Below, piece by piece: positions 1 to 8,927 of a stretch of DNA of 64,000 bases. A model generated the notes under the pieces. It searched no databases. It was not told where the DNA came from and worked only from the letters and a program-made list of their open reading frames with translations. Within the stretch, counting starts at the first letter, position 1. Every line of letters begins with the position of its first letter. A program made the translations under genes and the position numbers. The stretch comes from Nitratireductor sp. XY-223. GTDB taxonomy: Bacteria > Pseudomonadota > Alphaproteobacteria > Rhizobiales > Rhizobiaceae. The stretch spans positions 124,001 to 188,000 of the forward strand of contig NZ_SPNT01000002.1 in assembly GCF_004959855.1 (NCBI RefSeq), written 5' to 3'.

Positions 1-2
1 AC

Positions 3-1361
3 GATGCCACCAAACAGTCGCTGCGCGAGCGCGCCGCGCGCAACGGCCGCTCGATGGAAGAGGAAGTGCGCCATCTGCTGCGCGAGACCTCGGCACCGGC
101 GGCCGTGGACGAGCCGACATGGCCGGAACCAGGCGGCGGGGACGCGGCGCTCGCCGGCAAGCAGATCCTGCTGATCATCACCGGCGGGATCGCGGCCTAC
201 AAATCGCTCGACCTGATCCGCCGCCTGCGCGAGCGCGGCGCGTCCGTGCGGCCCGTGATGACGCGCGGCGCGATGGAGTTCATCACCCCGCTGGCGGCGG
301 GTGCGCTCGCCGCCGACCGGGTCTTCACCGATCTCTTCTCGCGCGAGGACGAGCAGGATGTCGGCCATATCCGGCTGGCGCGCGGCGCCGACCTCGTGCT
401 GGTGGCGCCCGCGACGGCCGATTTCATCGCCAAGATGGCGCAGGGCCATGCCGACGACCTGGCTTCGACGATCGTGCTTGCCAGCGACCGGCCGATCCTG
501 ATCGCACCGGCGATGAACCCGGTTATGTGGAACGCGCCGGCCCTGCAGCGCAACCTGCGGCAGGTGCGCGAGGACGATGTCCAGGTCGTCGGGCCGATGC
601 GCGGCGAGATGGCCGAAAGCGGTGAAGCGGGCCTTGGCCGCATGGCCGAGCCGCTCGACATCGTCGCTGCCGCCACGCACATGCTCGACGACCGGCCCAG
701 ACCGCTGACGGGCAAGACCGCCATTGTCACCTCGGGCCCGACCCATGAGCCGATCGATCCGGTGCGCTATATCGCCAACCGCTCCTCCGGCAAGCAGGGC
801 CACGCCATCGCCGCGGAACTGGCGGCGCTCGGCGCCAGCGTGACGCTGGTGTCGGGCCCGGTCACCATTCCGGATCCGCACGGCGTGTCGACGGTGCGTG
901 TCGAAAGCGCCCGCGAGATGCTCGATGCGGTCGAGCAGCTGCTGCCCGCCGACATCGCCGTCATGGTCGCCGCCGTCGCCGACTGGCGCGCGGCAGGCGA
1001 ATCGGGCGAGAAGATCAAGAAGAAGCCGGGCAAGGCACCGCCGCCGCTGAAGCTGGCGGAAAACCCGGACATCCTGAAAACGGTCGGCCATTACGGCAAG
1101 CGCCCGTCACTCGTCGTCGGGTTCGCCGCCGAGACCCAGAACCTGATCGACAACGCGCGGGCCAAGCTGGAGCGCAAGGGCGCCGACTTCATCGTCGCCA
1201 ACGATGTGTCGCCAGAGACGGGTGTCATGGGCGGCGACAGGAACCGCGTGCGCATCGTCTCGGCAAAGGGCGTCGAAGAATGGCCGGAGATGGACAAGCA
1301 GTCGGTCGCGGCGCGTCTCGCGCAGGAGATCGCCGCTCGATTTCAGACGGCGATGGCCTGA
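3..1361 (+). CDS. coaBC: Bifunctional phosphopantothenoylcysteine decarboxylase / phosphopantothenate-cysteine ligase with N-terminal RHH-like segment (5' end cut)
   Basis: Makes 4'-phosphopantetheine for coenzyme A: the CoaB part joins phosphopantothenate to cysteine, the CoaC part decarboxylates the product on FMN. Visible CoaC motifs are GGIAAYK, the catalytic-His segment GHIRLA, APATADFIAKMA and PAMNPVMW. CoaB motifs are NRSSGKQGHAIA and the lysine-rich EKIKKKPGKAPPP. An ATG lies at base 54, but the frame is open to the window edge. The upstream part reads DATKQSLRERAARNGRSMEEEVRHLLRET, which resembles a FitA-type ribbon-helix-helix antitoxin, so the protein starts before this window. The flap that in E. 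coli reads ACGDIGPGRM reads ESGEAGLGRM here, with Ser in place of the usual Cys. Its 3' end overlaps the convergent glutamine amidotransferase gene by 19 bp. The enzyme call is firm; the role of the N-terminal segment is unknown. Confidence 0.95.
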   Translation, partial: DATKQSLRERAARNGRSMEEEVRHLLRETSAPAAVDEPTWPEPGGGDAALAGKQILLIITGGIAAYKSLDLIRRLRERGASVRPVMTRGAMEFITPLAAGALAADRVFTDLFSREDEQDVGHIRLARGADLVLVAPATADFIAKMAQGHADDLASTIVLASDRPILIAPAMNPVMWNAPALQRNLRQVREDDVQVVGPMRGEMAESGEAGLGRMAEPLDIVAAATHMLDDRPRPLTGKTAIVTSGPTHEPIDPVRYIANRSSGKQGHAIAAELAALGASVTLVSGPVTIPDPHGVSTVRVESAREMLDAVEQLLPADIAVMVAAVADWRAAGESGEKIKKKPGKAPPPLKLAENPDILKTVGHYGKRPSLVVGFAAETQNLIDNARAKLERKGADFIVANDVSPETGVMGGDRNRVRIVSAKGVEEWPEMDKQSVAARLAQEIAARFQTAMA

Positions 1362-2149
1362 ACCTGTCCCGACGGCGCGAACGGTGCGACCGTCACGCCA
1401 CCGTCGCTCACGGTCACGAAGCTGGCCGACGGAATCTCGGACCAGCGGTCGGTATCCTCGTCGAACGGTTCTGAAACCAGGCAATGCCCGTCACCGGTCA
1501 GCGGACACATCGTGCCGGAATAGAGCGTCGGCGCGTGGCGGTCGGTGGCATAGCGCACGCAATGAAGCGCCTGACCGTCGCTGAGGGCGGCGGTAAAGCG
1601 GATCAGCGGGCGCAGGCCGAGGGATATCGCTTCGCAAAGCACGAAGCCGAGCGCCGCCTCCAGGGCCGCCTTCGGATCGTCCTCGAGGCCGAACTGCAGG
1701 GCCAGAAGAAACAGCAGCTCCGAATCGGTCGAACCCTTTCGCTGCGCATAGAGCGCATCGTCCAACCGCGTTTCGAGCCGCCGCTCCAGCCGGTCGAAAT
1801 CGCCGAGCTGACCGTTGTGCATGAACGACCAGCGGCCGTGCACGAAGGGATGGCAATTGTCCCTGGTGGTGCGGCCCGCCGTGGAGGCGCGCACATGGGC
1901 AAGAAACAGCGAAGAGCCGATCTGCCGGGCGAGCGAGCGCAGATTGTCGTCCGACCAGGCCGGCAGGATGTCGCGGTAATGACCCGGCTCATTGTGCTCG
2001 CCGTACCAGGCGATGCCGAAACCGTCGCCGTTCGTCGCCGTCTTCGCCTCCGTGGCGCATTGCGACTGGTCGATCAGGGAGTGGGCGGGTGAGGCGATCA
2101 GATCCTCGAGGAAACGGCGGCGACCGCGATAGGCAACCCATCGGCACAT
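1343..2149 (-). CDS. Class II glutamine amidotransferase (YafJ/EgtC-like)
   Basis: 268 aa single-domain N-terminal-nucleophile amidohydrolase. The start at 2149 is chosen because it places Cys directly after Met (MCRWVAYRG), the catalytic nucleophile of class II GATases once Met is removed. The frame continues upstream, but an N-terminal extension would bury that Cys. Other family marks are NGDGFGIAWYG, LAHVRAST and NCHPFVHGRWSFMHNGQL. Such stand-alone domains probably hydrolyse gamma-glutamyl amides; EgtC of ergothioneine synthesis is one member, but no egt genes adjoin it, so the substrate is open. It converges on coaBC and overlaps it by 19 bp. Confidence 0.88.
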   Translation of the reverse strand: MCRWVAYRGRRRFLEDLIASPAHSLIDQSQCATEAKTATNGDGFGIAWYGEHNEPGHYRDILPAWSDDNLRSLARQIGSSLFLAHVRASTAGRTTRDNCHPFVHGRWSFMHNGQLGDFDRLERRLETRLDDALYAQRKGSTDSELLFLLALQFGLEDDPKAALEAALGFVLCEAISLGLRPLIRFTAALSDGQALHCVRYATDRHAPTLYSGTMCPLTGDGHCLVSEPFDEDTDRWSEIPSASFVTVSDGGVTVAPFAPSGQVQAIAV

Positions 2150-2436
2150 GGCTTCATCCGCCCTTCTGGAAAAACGGGAACATTTGACCGGTGTGAATGC
2201 GTTGACCGACCATGCGGATCGGGCGTTGCGGCTTCCTCCCTCCACCGCCTGTGCCCGGCACGGCCGACCGGCGCAAGCGCCCGGCCCGTTCGGATTTTGT
2301 GGTCAATTCTTGTTGTCCTCCCGGGTGGCGGCTCGTCAGCCCGGCGCCCGCCCTGTGCCCTTGTTTGCGCCAATGGCGCGCGGGGCCGACCTTTGGGTCA
2401 TCCGCCATCAAATGCTCCCCTTTTTCCAGCGGAGCC

Positions 2437-2652
2437 TCAACCATTCCGGTTGTGCATGCGATGGTGCATCGTCTCGATCATGCGGCTTGCCGTCTTTTCG
2501 AACAGGAACGGCAGGATAGCGTGCACGCATGCCGCGCAAGCCGCCAGGAAGAGCCGCCCCGAGAACCCCGCGGCAAAGCGCAGATGCTCGAAATAGGTTT
2601 CGTCGACCGATTGCGGATGTTCGGTGAACAGCCTTGTGACCCGTGTCGTCAT
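2437..2652 (-). CDS. DUF6356 family small membrane-associated protein
   Basis: 71 aa protein beginning MTTRVTRLFTEHPQSVDETYFEHLRFA, followed by a hydrophobic stretch with two Cys (about residues 30-50) and a basic His/Arg-rich tail. The TEHPxSVxETYFEH start and the AxxHAxLPFLF segment fit DUF6356, whose function is unknown. Two in-frame ATGs exist (2658 and 2652). The GAAGGG ribosome-binding site is only 2-3 nt from the first but about 8 nt from the second, so 2652 is preferred. It is transcribed divergently from an Lrp-type regulator across an intergenic region with inverted repeats, so it is a likely target of that regulator (inference). Confidence 0.75.
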   Translation of the reverse strand: MTTRVTRLFTEHPQSVDETYFEHLRFAAGFSGRLFLAACAACVHAILPFLFEKTASRMIETMHHRMHNRNG

Positions 2653-2723
2653 CGTCATATCCCTTCGCAGGTTCTTATGGGCAGGTTCTTCTGAATTTTC
2701 ACGCAGCGTATCGCGGAAATGGC

Positions 2724-2786
2724 GGGATATGTTCCCGAAATTCCTGTATTTTCGGTTCATATTGGGATATACGTCCCAAATATGAA
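2724..2786. promoter_or_regulatory. Tandem inverted repeats in the Lrp/DUF6356 divergon
   Basis: Two related inverted repeats lie between the divergent genes. One is GGGATATGTTCCC (2724-2736). The other is larger: left arm TTCATATTGGGA (2756-2767), right arm TCCCAAATATGAA (2774-2786), complementary apart from one extra base, with the right arm covering the Lrp start codon. Both share a GGGATAT...TCCC core. This suits autoregulation by the adjacent Lrp/AsnC protein. Confidence 0.5.
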
Positions 2787-3252
2787 GAAAATTGACGAAT
2801 TCGATCGCAGGATTCTGGAAGAACTGCAACAGGACGGCAGTCTTTCCATCGAATCGCTGGCGGACAAGGTCCACCTGTCGCGCAACGCCTGCTGGCGACG
2901 GCTGCGGGCACTGGAAGAACGCGGCGTGATCACCGGCCGCGTGGCGCTGGTCGATCCCGAGCAGATCGGCTGCGGCCTGTCGGTCTTCATATTCATACGC
3001 ACGGCAAACCACGATCCGGACTGGCTGGAGCGGTTCCGCACGGCCGTCGTCAGCCTGCCGGAAATCACCGGCGTCCACCGCACCAGCGGCGAGTTGGACT
3101 ACGTGCTGAAAGCCCGCGTCGCGGACGTCAAATCCTATGACCGGCTCTATCAGCGGCTGATCGCCAAAGTGCCGCTCTCCGATGTCACCGCCTCCTTCGT
3201 CATGGAGGACATCAAGGACACGACGGCACTGCCGATTGTCGGCACTGTGTGA
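2782..3252 (+). CDS. Lrp/AsnC family transcriptional regulator
   Basis: 156 aa. The N-terminal winged helix-turn-helix begins MKKIDEFDRRILEELQQDGSLSIESLADKVHLSRNACWRRLRALEERGVI, and the C-terminal RAM/AsnC_trans_reg domain carries the ligand-pocket region around GELDYVLKARVADVKSYDRLYQRL. The frame extends 21 codons upstream to 2719, but that stretch is unlike the family and holds the inverted repeats, so the ATG at 2782 is chosen. Lrp proteins are DNA-wrapping octamers that usually sense an amino acid. The neighbours do not reveal the effector. Confidence 0.9.
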   Translation: MKKIDEFDRRILEELQQDGSLSIESLADKVHLSRNACWRRLRALEERGVITGRVALVDPEQIGCGLSVFIFIRTANHDPDWLERFRTAVVSLPEITGVHRTSGELDYVLKARVADVKSYDRLYQRLIAKVPLSDVTASFVMEDIKDTTALPIVGTV

Positions 3253-3370
3253 CCGACCAGAACCGATTGTCGCGGATACGTTGAACAGTCCGTCTTCCGT
3301 GTGCCGCTTATTCGGCCCGCGGCAATCGCTATATGCTGGAACAACCAGTCCAGCTCCAGGAGACACACCG

Positions 3371-4276
3371 ATGTCCATCCGCCCGGTCAAGCAGCTCTCA
3401 TCCGCCGTTCCCACCATGGAGGGCGCCGGCGTCAAGCTGCATCGCGCCTTCGGTTTCACCGATCCGACGCTCGCGGACCCGTTCCTCTTGTTCGACGATT
3501 TCCGCAATGAGCGTCCCGAGGACTATCTGGCCGGCTTTCCGTGGCATCCGCACCGGGGCATCGAAACGATCACCTACGTGCTGGCCGGCACGGTCGACCA
3601 CGGCGACAGCCTCGGCAACCACGGCACGCTGGGCGCCGGAGACGTGCAGTGGATGACCGCCGGCAGCGGCATCATGCACCAGGAAATGCCGAAGGGCGAC
3701 GCGGCCGGCCGCATGCACGGTTTCCAGCTCTGGGCCAACCTGCCGTCGTCGCTGAAGATGACCGATCCGCGCTACCAGGACATCAAGGGCGCCGACATCC
3801 CGGAGGTCATCGACGATGACGGCACGGTGGTGCGCGTCGTCTGCGGCGATTTCTGGGGCAAGTCCGGCCCGGTCGACGGCGTGTCGGCCGATCCGCTCTA
3901 TCTCGATATCTCGGTTCCACCGGGCAAGCGCAAGACCCTGCCGGTCGACACCTACCGGTCGGCTTTCGCCTATATCTTTGCCGGCTCAGGACAGTTCTCG
4001 GGCGCGTCGAAACCCTATGGCGTTCTGACCGAGAAGGAGATCGGCGGCGAGGAGATCCTGCTGCGCGACCAGTCCGGCAACAGGACCCTGGTGGTCTTCG
4101 ATACCGGCGACGAGGTCACCGTGCAGGCGGGCGAGGAAGGCGTCCGGTTTCTTCTTGTAGCCGGCAAACCGATCGAGGAGCCGGTCGCCTGGCACGGTCC
4201 CATCGTCATGAACACGCGCGAGGAGCTGGCTCAGGCGATCCGCGAGCTGCAGTCCGGCACGTTCATCAAGGGGTGA
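3371..4276 (+). CDS. Pirin family protein
   Basis: 301 aa bicupin. The N-terminal cupin holds the metal-binding pirin signature FPWHPHRGIETITYVLAGTVDHGDS, followed by GDVQWMTAGSGIMHQEMP; the C-terminal pirin_C domain follows from about residue 180. Bacterial pirins bind iron; some have quercetinase activity and others modulate central metabolism, so the specific role is open. The start is supported by AGGAGA about 7 nt upstream. The frame stays open farther upstream but without pirin similarity. It overlaps the 3' end of the convergent DUF2855 gene by 11 bp. Confidence 0.92.
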   Translation: MSIRPVKQLSSAVPTMEGAGVKLHRAFGFTDPTLADPFLLFDDFRNERPEDYLAGFPWHPHRGIETITYVLAGTVDHGDSLGNHGTLGAGDVQWMTAGSGIMHQEMPKGDAAGRMHGFQLWANLPSSLKMTDPRYQDIKGADIPEVIDDDGTVVRVVCGDFWGKSGPVDGVSADPLYLDISVPPGKRKTLPVDTYRSAFAYIFAGSGQFSGASKPYGVLTEKEIGGEEILLRDQSGNRTLVVFDTGDEVTVQAGEEGVRFLLVAGKPIEEPVAWHGPIVMNTREELAQAIRELQSGTFIKG

Positions 4277-5354
4277 GCTTGAAGACAAGCCCGGTGTGCG
4301 GCGAGACCGCGCCGGCGACGAGATCGTCGAAGACGCCCCCGGCTCCGGAAAGCCCCTCGACGGTCCGGTAGGTCAGCCAGGACCGGCTCTTTTCGGCAGC
4401 GGCGCGCCAGAAGGCGAATGCCTTTTCCTCAAAGACACCCGGCGCCCAATCGGACGCCCGCTTCTGGATGTGGCCGGGCGCGAAGAACATGGCGCTACGC
4501 TCGCGGATGAAGCCGGGCCCCATCTGGTTGTCGTCCCAGTGGGTGACGCCGACATTCGAGCAGTAGCGCATATTGTCGCCGAGATGGGCGTGCAGGGCCG
4601 AAAGCACGGCGCCCGAACCGGACATGTCGATGATGGCCGTCGGCCGGTCCGCGTCGACCGAGCCGATCTCGTCATAGGTGAGAACCGCGCCGTAGAGGCC
4701 GAGCGCCCGGACCGCGTCCAGGTTGCGCGGCGACGTCAGGCCGATGCTCTCCGGGGCGTTCTGGTCATCCGCCAGGGCATAGGCAACGCCGATGGCCGTC
4801 TTGCTCGAAGCGCTGACGACGATGACCTGCTCGGCCCCGAACCAGGCATTGTCGGAAAAGAAATCGTGCAGGCAGAACGAGGTCGCGTAGAGCGGGTGAA
4901 GCACCATGCGGGCATCATCATAAGCCGGCTCATAATCGGCCTGCCCGTTCACGCGGCCATAGGCGTTATAGACCGGCGGCAGCGCGGCGCGGTGCCCGGC
5001 ACCGTCGAAAAGCCTGGTGCCGCCGACCTTCTGCGGCTTCATCACCAGATGGCTCGCCATCGGGAAATAGCCGTAGAGGCGGTCGCCGACCGGCACGTCC
5101 GGATGGTTCGAGGCGGTAACATCGGCAAAGCCCCAGACCGGAATGATGCCCCAGCCGCCGTCATCGTTGTCGAGGGGCGGAAAGAAATTCCAGTAGCCGA
5201 TCTTCTCGCCGACCACGCCATAGGTGACGTTGTTGGCGGTCAATGCGAAGCGGTCGATCGCCGCGAGCACTTCACCGTCCCCGAGCTGCGGGGTGTCCGC
5301 CTCCGCCAGCCGGTGCCCGGACAGATCGTCCTTGCGGACCTGGAACTGCTGCAT
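4266..5354 (-). CDS. DUF2855 family protein
   Basis: 362 aa. It begins MQQFQVRKDDLSGHRLAEAD and contains LTANNVTYGVVGEKIGYWNFFP, GIIPVWGFADV and the dinucleotide-fold-like stretch VIVVSASSKTAIGVAYAL. The family looks like a divergent medium-chain quinone-reductase/alcohol-dehydrogenase fold, but no substrate is established. The frame runs upstream through the prfC region without a stop; the ATG at 5354 marks the family N terminus. It lies 23 bp downstream of prfC on the same strand, so the two may be cotranscribed. Confidence 0.85.
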   Translation of the reverse strand: MQQFQVRKDDLSGHRLAEADTPQLGDGEVLAAIDRFALTANNVTYGVVGEKIGYWNFFPPLDNDDGGWGIIPVWGFADVTASNHPDVPVGDRLYGYFPMASHLVMKPQKVGGTRLFDGAGHRAALPPVYNAYGRVNGQADYEPAYDDARMVLHPLYATSFCLHDFFSDNAWFGAEQVIVVSASSKTAIGVAYALADDQNAPESIGLTSPRNLDAVRALGLYGAVLTYDEIGSVDADRPTAIIDMSGSGAVLSALHAHLGDNMRYCSNVGVTHWDDNQMGPGFIRERSAMFFAPGHIQKRASDWAPGVFEEKAFAFWRAAAEKSRSWLTYRTVEGLSGAGGVFDDLVAGAVSPHTGLVFKLTP

Positions 5355-5377
5355 GATCGCCTCCCTTGCTGCGGCTG

Positions 5378-6967
5378 TCAGGCCGCCTTTTGCGGATGGT
5401 ATTCCTTGACATGGGCGAAGCGGATCGCCGGCCAGCGCTCGGCTTCGTAATTCAGCGAAAAGCCGTCCGAAGCCAGGAAAACCGCGTCGCCGTCGAGATC
5501 GCGGGCGATATCGCCGCGCTTGGCGTTGATGAATTTTTCGACATCGGCCTCGCTGTCCGCCGAAATCCAGCGGCAGACATTGAACCGCGCCGCCTCGAAG
5601 GAGACCGGCAGGCCGTATTCGGCCCGCAGCCGTTCCTTGAGCACGTCGAGCTGCAGCGCGCCGATGACGCCGACAATGGCGGGCGAACCGTCCTCGGGCG
5701 AGAACAGCTGCACGACGCCCTCCTCCGCCATCTGCTGCAGCGCCTCCTTCAGCTTCTTGGCCTTCATGGCGTCTTCCAGGCGCAGCCGGCGCAGGATTTC
5801 CGGCGCGAAGTTCGGCACGCCCTCGAAAACGATGTCCTCGCCCTCGGTCAGCGTGTCGCCGATGCGCAAGGTTCCGTGGTTCGGTATGCCGACCACGTCG
5901 CCGGCATAGGCATCGTCTGCAAGCTGGCGCTGATGGGCGAAGAAGAACTGCGGCGCCGACAGGCCGAGCGTCTTTCCGGTGCGCGACAGCCGCGCCTTCA
6001 TGCCGCGCTGCAGGCGGCCCGAGCAGACGCGCACGAAGGCGATGCGGTCGCGGTGGTTGGGGTCCATGTTGGCCTGGATCTTGAAGACGAAGGCCGTCAT
6101 TTTCGGATCCGTCGCCTTGACGAGACGGGCGCCGGCCTTTTGCGCGCGCGGCTGCGGGGCGTATTTGCCAAGCGCGTTGATGAGGTCGCGCACGCCGTAA
6201 TTCCGCAGGGCCGAGCCGAAATAGACGGGCGTCAGATGCCCCTCGCGGAAGGCCTCCAGATCGAACGGGCGGCACGCCTCGATCGCCAGGCTGGTCTCTT
6301 CGATGAAGGTGTCATGCTCGTTCTCTGGCAAAAGACCGGCCGCGCTGTCGGCCTCCGGGCCGTTGACCTTCGTCACCGCTTCCTCGCTGTCCATGCGGCG
6401 CACGGCGTTGTCGGCCAGGTGATAGGTGCCGGCAAAGGTGCGTCCCCGGCCGATCGGCCAGGTCATCGGTGCGGTGTCGAGCGCCAGCTTCTCCTCGACC
6501 TCGTCGAGGATCTCGAACGGATCGCGGCTTTCCCGGTCCAGCTTGTTGACGAAGGTGACGATGGGAATGTCGCGCAGGCGGCAGACCTCGAAGAGCTTGA
6601 GCGTGCGCGGCTCGATGCCCTTGGCCGCGTCGATGACCATGATCGCGGCGTCAACGGCGGTCAGCGTGCGGTATGTGTCGTCGGCGAAATCCTCGTGGCC
6701 GGGCGTGTCCAGGAGGTTGAAGACGTGGTCGCCATATTCGAACGTCATCACCGAGGTGACGACGGATATGCCGCGCTCGCGTTCGATCTTCATCCAGTCC
6801 GAGCGGGTCTGCATGCGGTCCTTCTTCGCCTTGACCTCGCCGGCAAGCTGGATGGCACCGCCGAACAGCAACAGCTTTTCTGTCAGCGTCGTCTTGCCCG
6901 CATCCGGGTGCGAGATGATGGCAAATGTACGCCGGCGGGCAACGGCCTTGGCCAGGTGGTCGGTCAT
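5378..6967 (-). CDS. prfC: Peptide chain release factor 3
   Basis: 529 aa, the same length as E. coli RF3. This translational GTPase removes RF1/RF2 from the ribosome after termination. The G-domain motifs are SHPDAGKTT (P loop), RGISVVTSVMTF (switch region), DTPGHEDF (G3) and NKLDRESRDPFEILDEVE (G4), followed by EF-Tu-like domain II and the RF3 C-terminal domain with GVIGALQLDVLKERL. The ATG at 6967 starts MTDHLAKAVARRRTFAI; the frame is open upstream but unlike the family. It is divergent from dut. Confidence 0.97.
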   Translation of the reverse strand: MTDHLAKAVARRRTFAIISHPDAGKTTLTEKLLLFGGAIQLAGEVKAKKDRMQTRSDWMKIERERGISVVTSVMTFEYGDHVFNLLDTPGHEDFADDTYRTLTAVDAAIMVIDAAKGIEPRTLKLFEVCRLRDIPIVTFVNKLDRESRDPFEILDEVEEKLALDTAPMTWPIGRGRTFAGTYHLADNAVRRMDSEEAVTKVNGPEADSAAGLLPENEHDTFIEETSLAIEACRPFDLEAFREGHLTPVYFGSALRNYGVRDLINALGKYAPQPRAQKAGARLVKATDPKMTAFVFKIQANMDPNHRDRIAFVRVCSGRLQRGMKARLSRTGKTLGLSAPQFFFAHQRQLADDAYAGDVVGIPNHGTLRIGDTLTEGEDIVFEGVPNFAPEILRRLRLEDAMKAKKLKEALQQMAEEGVVQLFSPEDGSPAIVGVIGALQLDVLKERLRAEYGLPVSFEAARFNVCRWISADSEADVEKFINAKRGDIARDLDGDAVFLASDGFSLNYEAERWPAIRFAHVKEYHPQKAA

Positions 6968-7060
6968 GGAAGTGAGAATCCTGTTGAATTGGACGTCTTC
7001 TAGCGCCTGTTCGGCAGCGTTGCAATTGACGAAAACCGAACGGGGCGGCAAGAGTGCAGC

Positions 7061-7540
7061 ATGTCCGCCGACCAGCACCACAAGATCCAGCCCCCCGTTG
7101 TCGGGCTCGTGCGGCTGCCGCACGGCGGCGGTCTCGACCTGCCCGCCTACGAGACCGACGGCGCGGCCGGGATGGACCTGCGCGCCGCCAACGATGCCCG
7201 CGCGCCCATCGTGCTTTCGCCGGGCGAACGGGTGCTCGTGCCGACCGGTTTCATCTTCGAAATCCCGGACGGGTTCGAAGCGCAGATCCGGCCGCGTTCG
7301 GGCCTCGCCTTCAAGCACGGCCTGACCTGCCTCAACACGCCCGGCACGATCGACAGCGACTATCGCGGCGAGGTGCAGGTGCTCTTGATCAACCATGGGG
7401 AGGAAGCCTTCACCATCGAGCGCGGCATGCGCATTGCGCAGATGGTGATCGCACCGGTCTCGCAGGCCCTGATCGAGGAGCGCAGCCTGGCCGAAGAGAC
7501 GGAGCGGGGCAGCGGCGGGTTCGGTTCCACGGGCCACTAG
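7061..7540 (+). CDS. dut: dUTP diphosphatase
   Basis: 159 aa homotrimeric dUTPase, hydrolysing dUTP to dUMP and pyrophosphate to keep uracil out of DNA and supply dUMP for thymidylate. All five motifs are present: AAGMDLRA (1), [11 protein letters not shown] (2), [13 protein letters not shown] (3), RGMRIAQMV (4) and the glycine-rich [11 protein letters not shown] (5) at the extreme C terminus. In rhizobia dut often sits near coaBC; here prfC and other genes lie between. It is divergent from prfC with a 93 bp spacer. Confidence 0.97.
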   Translation: MSADQHHKIQPPVVGLVRLPHGGGLDLPAYETDGAAGMDLRAANDARAPIVLSPGERVLVPTGFIFEIPDGFEAQIRPRSGLAFKHGLTCLNTPGTIDSDYRGEVQVLLINHGEEAFTIERGMRIAQMVIAPVSQALIEERSLAEETERGSGGFGSTGH

Positions 7541-7651
7541 CGGCAGCGCATTTTTTCTAACCGACTGGGTTTTTTGGTGTCTCTGTTAGACTATTTTCCT
7601 ACACATCTTGCAAATGCGAAACGGAATTCCAAATTATATCCCGAATTCGAT

Positions 7652-7684
7652 GCCGCGCCGCTGGCGAAGTGCTGCCGGCGCGGC
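7652..7684 (+). other. Stem-loop in the cysK leader
   Basis: GCCGCGCCG (7652-7660) and CGGCGCGGC (7676-7684) form a perfect 9-bp stem around a 15-nt loop, ending 53 nt before the cysK ATG. No T-run follows, so an mRNA leader structure is more likely than a terminator, although a weak dut terminator is possible. Confidence 0.4.
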
Positions 7685-7737
7685 TAATCTTCCCGACCTG
7701 CCGCCCCTTTCGGCGTGCATTCAACTGGAGCCCGATC

Positions 7738-8712
7738 ATGTCTTACCCGACCGACCGTAAACCCGGACGCGGACGCGTCTTCAATTCGATTACCGAAACC
7801 ATCGGCGACACGCCGATCGTGCGGCTGGACAAGCTTGCCGCGGCCACCGGCGTGAAGGCGCATCTGCTGGGCAAGCTGGAGTTCTTCAACCCGATCGCCA
7901 GCGTCAAGGACCGCATCGGCGTCGCCATGATCGAGGCGATGGAACAGGACGGCCGGATCGCGCCCGGCAAGACGGTGCTCGTCGAGCCGACCTCCGGCAA
8001 CACCGGTATCGCGCTGGCATTCGCCGCGGCCGCGAAGGGCTACCGGCTGATCCTGACCATGCCGGAAACCATGTCGGTCGAGCGGCGCAAGATGCTGGCC
8101 CTGCTCGGCGCCGAGCTCGTGCTGACGGAGGGGCCGAAAGGCATGAAAGGCGCGATCGCCCGGGCAGAGGAACTGGCGGCCGAAATCCCGGACGCCGTCA
8201 TCCCGCAACAGTTCGAGAATCCCGCGAACCCGCAGATCCACCGCGAAACCACGGCCGAGGAGATCTGGAACGATACCGATGGCGGTATCGATATTTTCGT
8301 TTCCGGCATCGGCACGGGCGGCACGATCACCGGCGCCGGCCAGGTGCTGAAGGCGCGCAAGCCGGAGCTGGCCATCGTCGCGGTCGAGCCGACGGATTCG
8401 CCGGTGCTTTCAGGCGGCGATCCCGGACCACACAAGATCCAGGGGATCGGTGCCGGCTTCGCGCCGGCCATCCTGGATACCGGCATCTATGACGAGGTGC
8501 TCACGGTATCCAACGACGAGGCGTTCGAGATCGCCCGGCTCGTTGCGCGGACGGAAGGCGTGCCGGTCGGCATCTCCTCCGGCGCAGCGCTGGCGGCCGC
8601 CGTGAAGGTCGGCCAGCGTCCGGAAAACGAAGGCAAGACCATCGTCGTCATCATCCCGTCCTTCGCGGAACGGTATCTTTCGACGGCGCTGTTCGACGGG
8701 CTGGCCGCCTGA
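7738..8712 (+). CDS. cysK: Cysteine synthase A (O-acetylserine sulfhydrylase)
   Basis: 324 aa fold-type II PLP enzyme making L-cysteine from O-acetylserine and sulfide. PLP lysine is Lys57 in [11 protein letters not shown]. The substrate loop is PTSGNTG (86-91), the phosphate-binding glycine loop is [11 protein letters not shown], and the C-terminal GISSGAAL completes the PLP pocket. The chosen ATG at 7738 gives [12 protein letters not shown]; the frame extends 23 codons upstream through the leader hairpin without a clear ribosome-binding site. A terminator-like hairpin follows. Confidence 0.95.
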   Translation: MSYPTDRKPGRGRVFNSITETIGDTPIVRLDKLAAATGVKAHLLGKLEFFNPIASVKDRIGVAMIEAMEQDGRIAPGKTVLVEPTSGNTGIALAFAAAAKGYRLILTMPETMSVERRKMLALLGAELVLTEGPKGMKGAIARAEELAAEIPDAVIPQQFENPANPQIHRETTAEEIWNDTDGGIDIFVSGIGTGGTITGAGQVLKARKPELAIVAVEPTDSPVLSGGDPGPHKIQGIGAGFAPAILDTGIYDEVLTVSNDEAFEIARLVARTEGVPVGISSGAALAAAVKVGQRPENEGKTIVVIIPSFAERYLSTALFDGLAA

Positions 8713-8740
8713 ACGTTGCGGAAAGTTCACAAAGCAGAGT

Positions 8741-8764
8741 CTGCGGCCTTGCATTCGGCCGCAG
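8741..8764 (+). terminator. Probable cysK terminator hairpin
   Basis: CTGCGGCC (8741-8748) and GGCCGCAG (8757-8764) form a perfect 8-bp stem with an 8-nt loop, 29 nt after the cysK stop codon. There is only a weak T-rich follow-on (CCTTGCC). Confidence 0.45.
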
Positions 8765-8830
8765 CCTTGCCTAACTAAACGCCGTCAACGAACGGAGTCT
8801 TGATGCGCGGACGAAAAGAGTCCCGGTAAG

Positions 8831-8852
8831 GCCCGGTCAGGGAAGACCGGGC
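8831..8852. other. Stem-loop upstream of the YjhX-like gene
   Basis: GCCCGGTC (8831-8838) and GACCGGGC (8845-8852) form a perfect 8-bp stem with loop AGGGAA, 76 nt before the next ATG. There is no T-run, so it may be a second cysK transcript end or a leader structure. Confidence 0.35.
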
Positions 8853-8927
8853 GAAATTCGTAACGCTGCCGCCGGCCGTGCCGCTGCGGCACGCCTTGTG
8901 TTACACGCATCAAATTCCGGATAATCA

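Noticed and set aside
5366-7003. A 545-codon plus-strand frame opposite prfC
   Set aside because: Prefers rare residue patterns and has no motifs; prfC is complete on the other strand.
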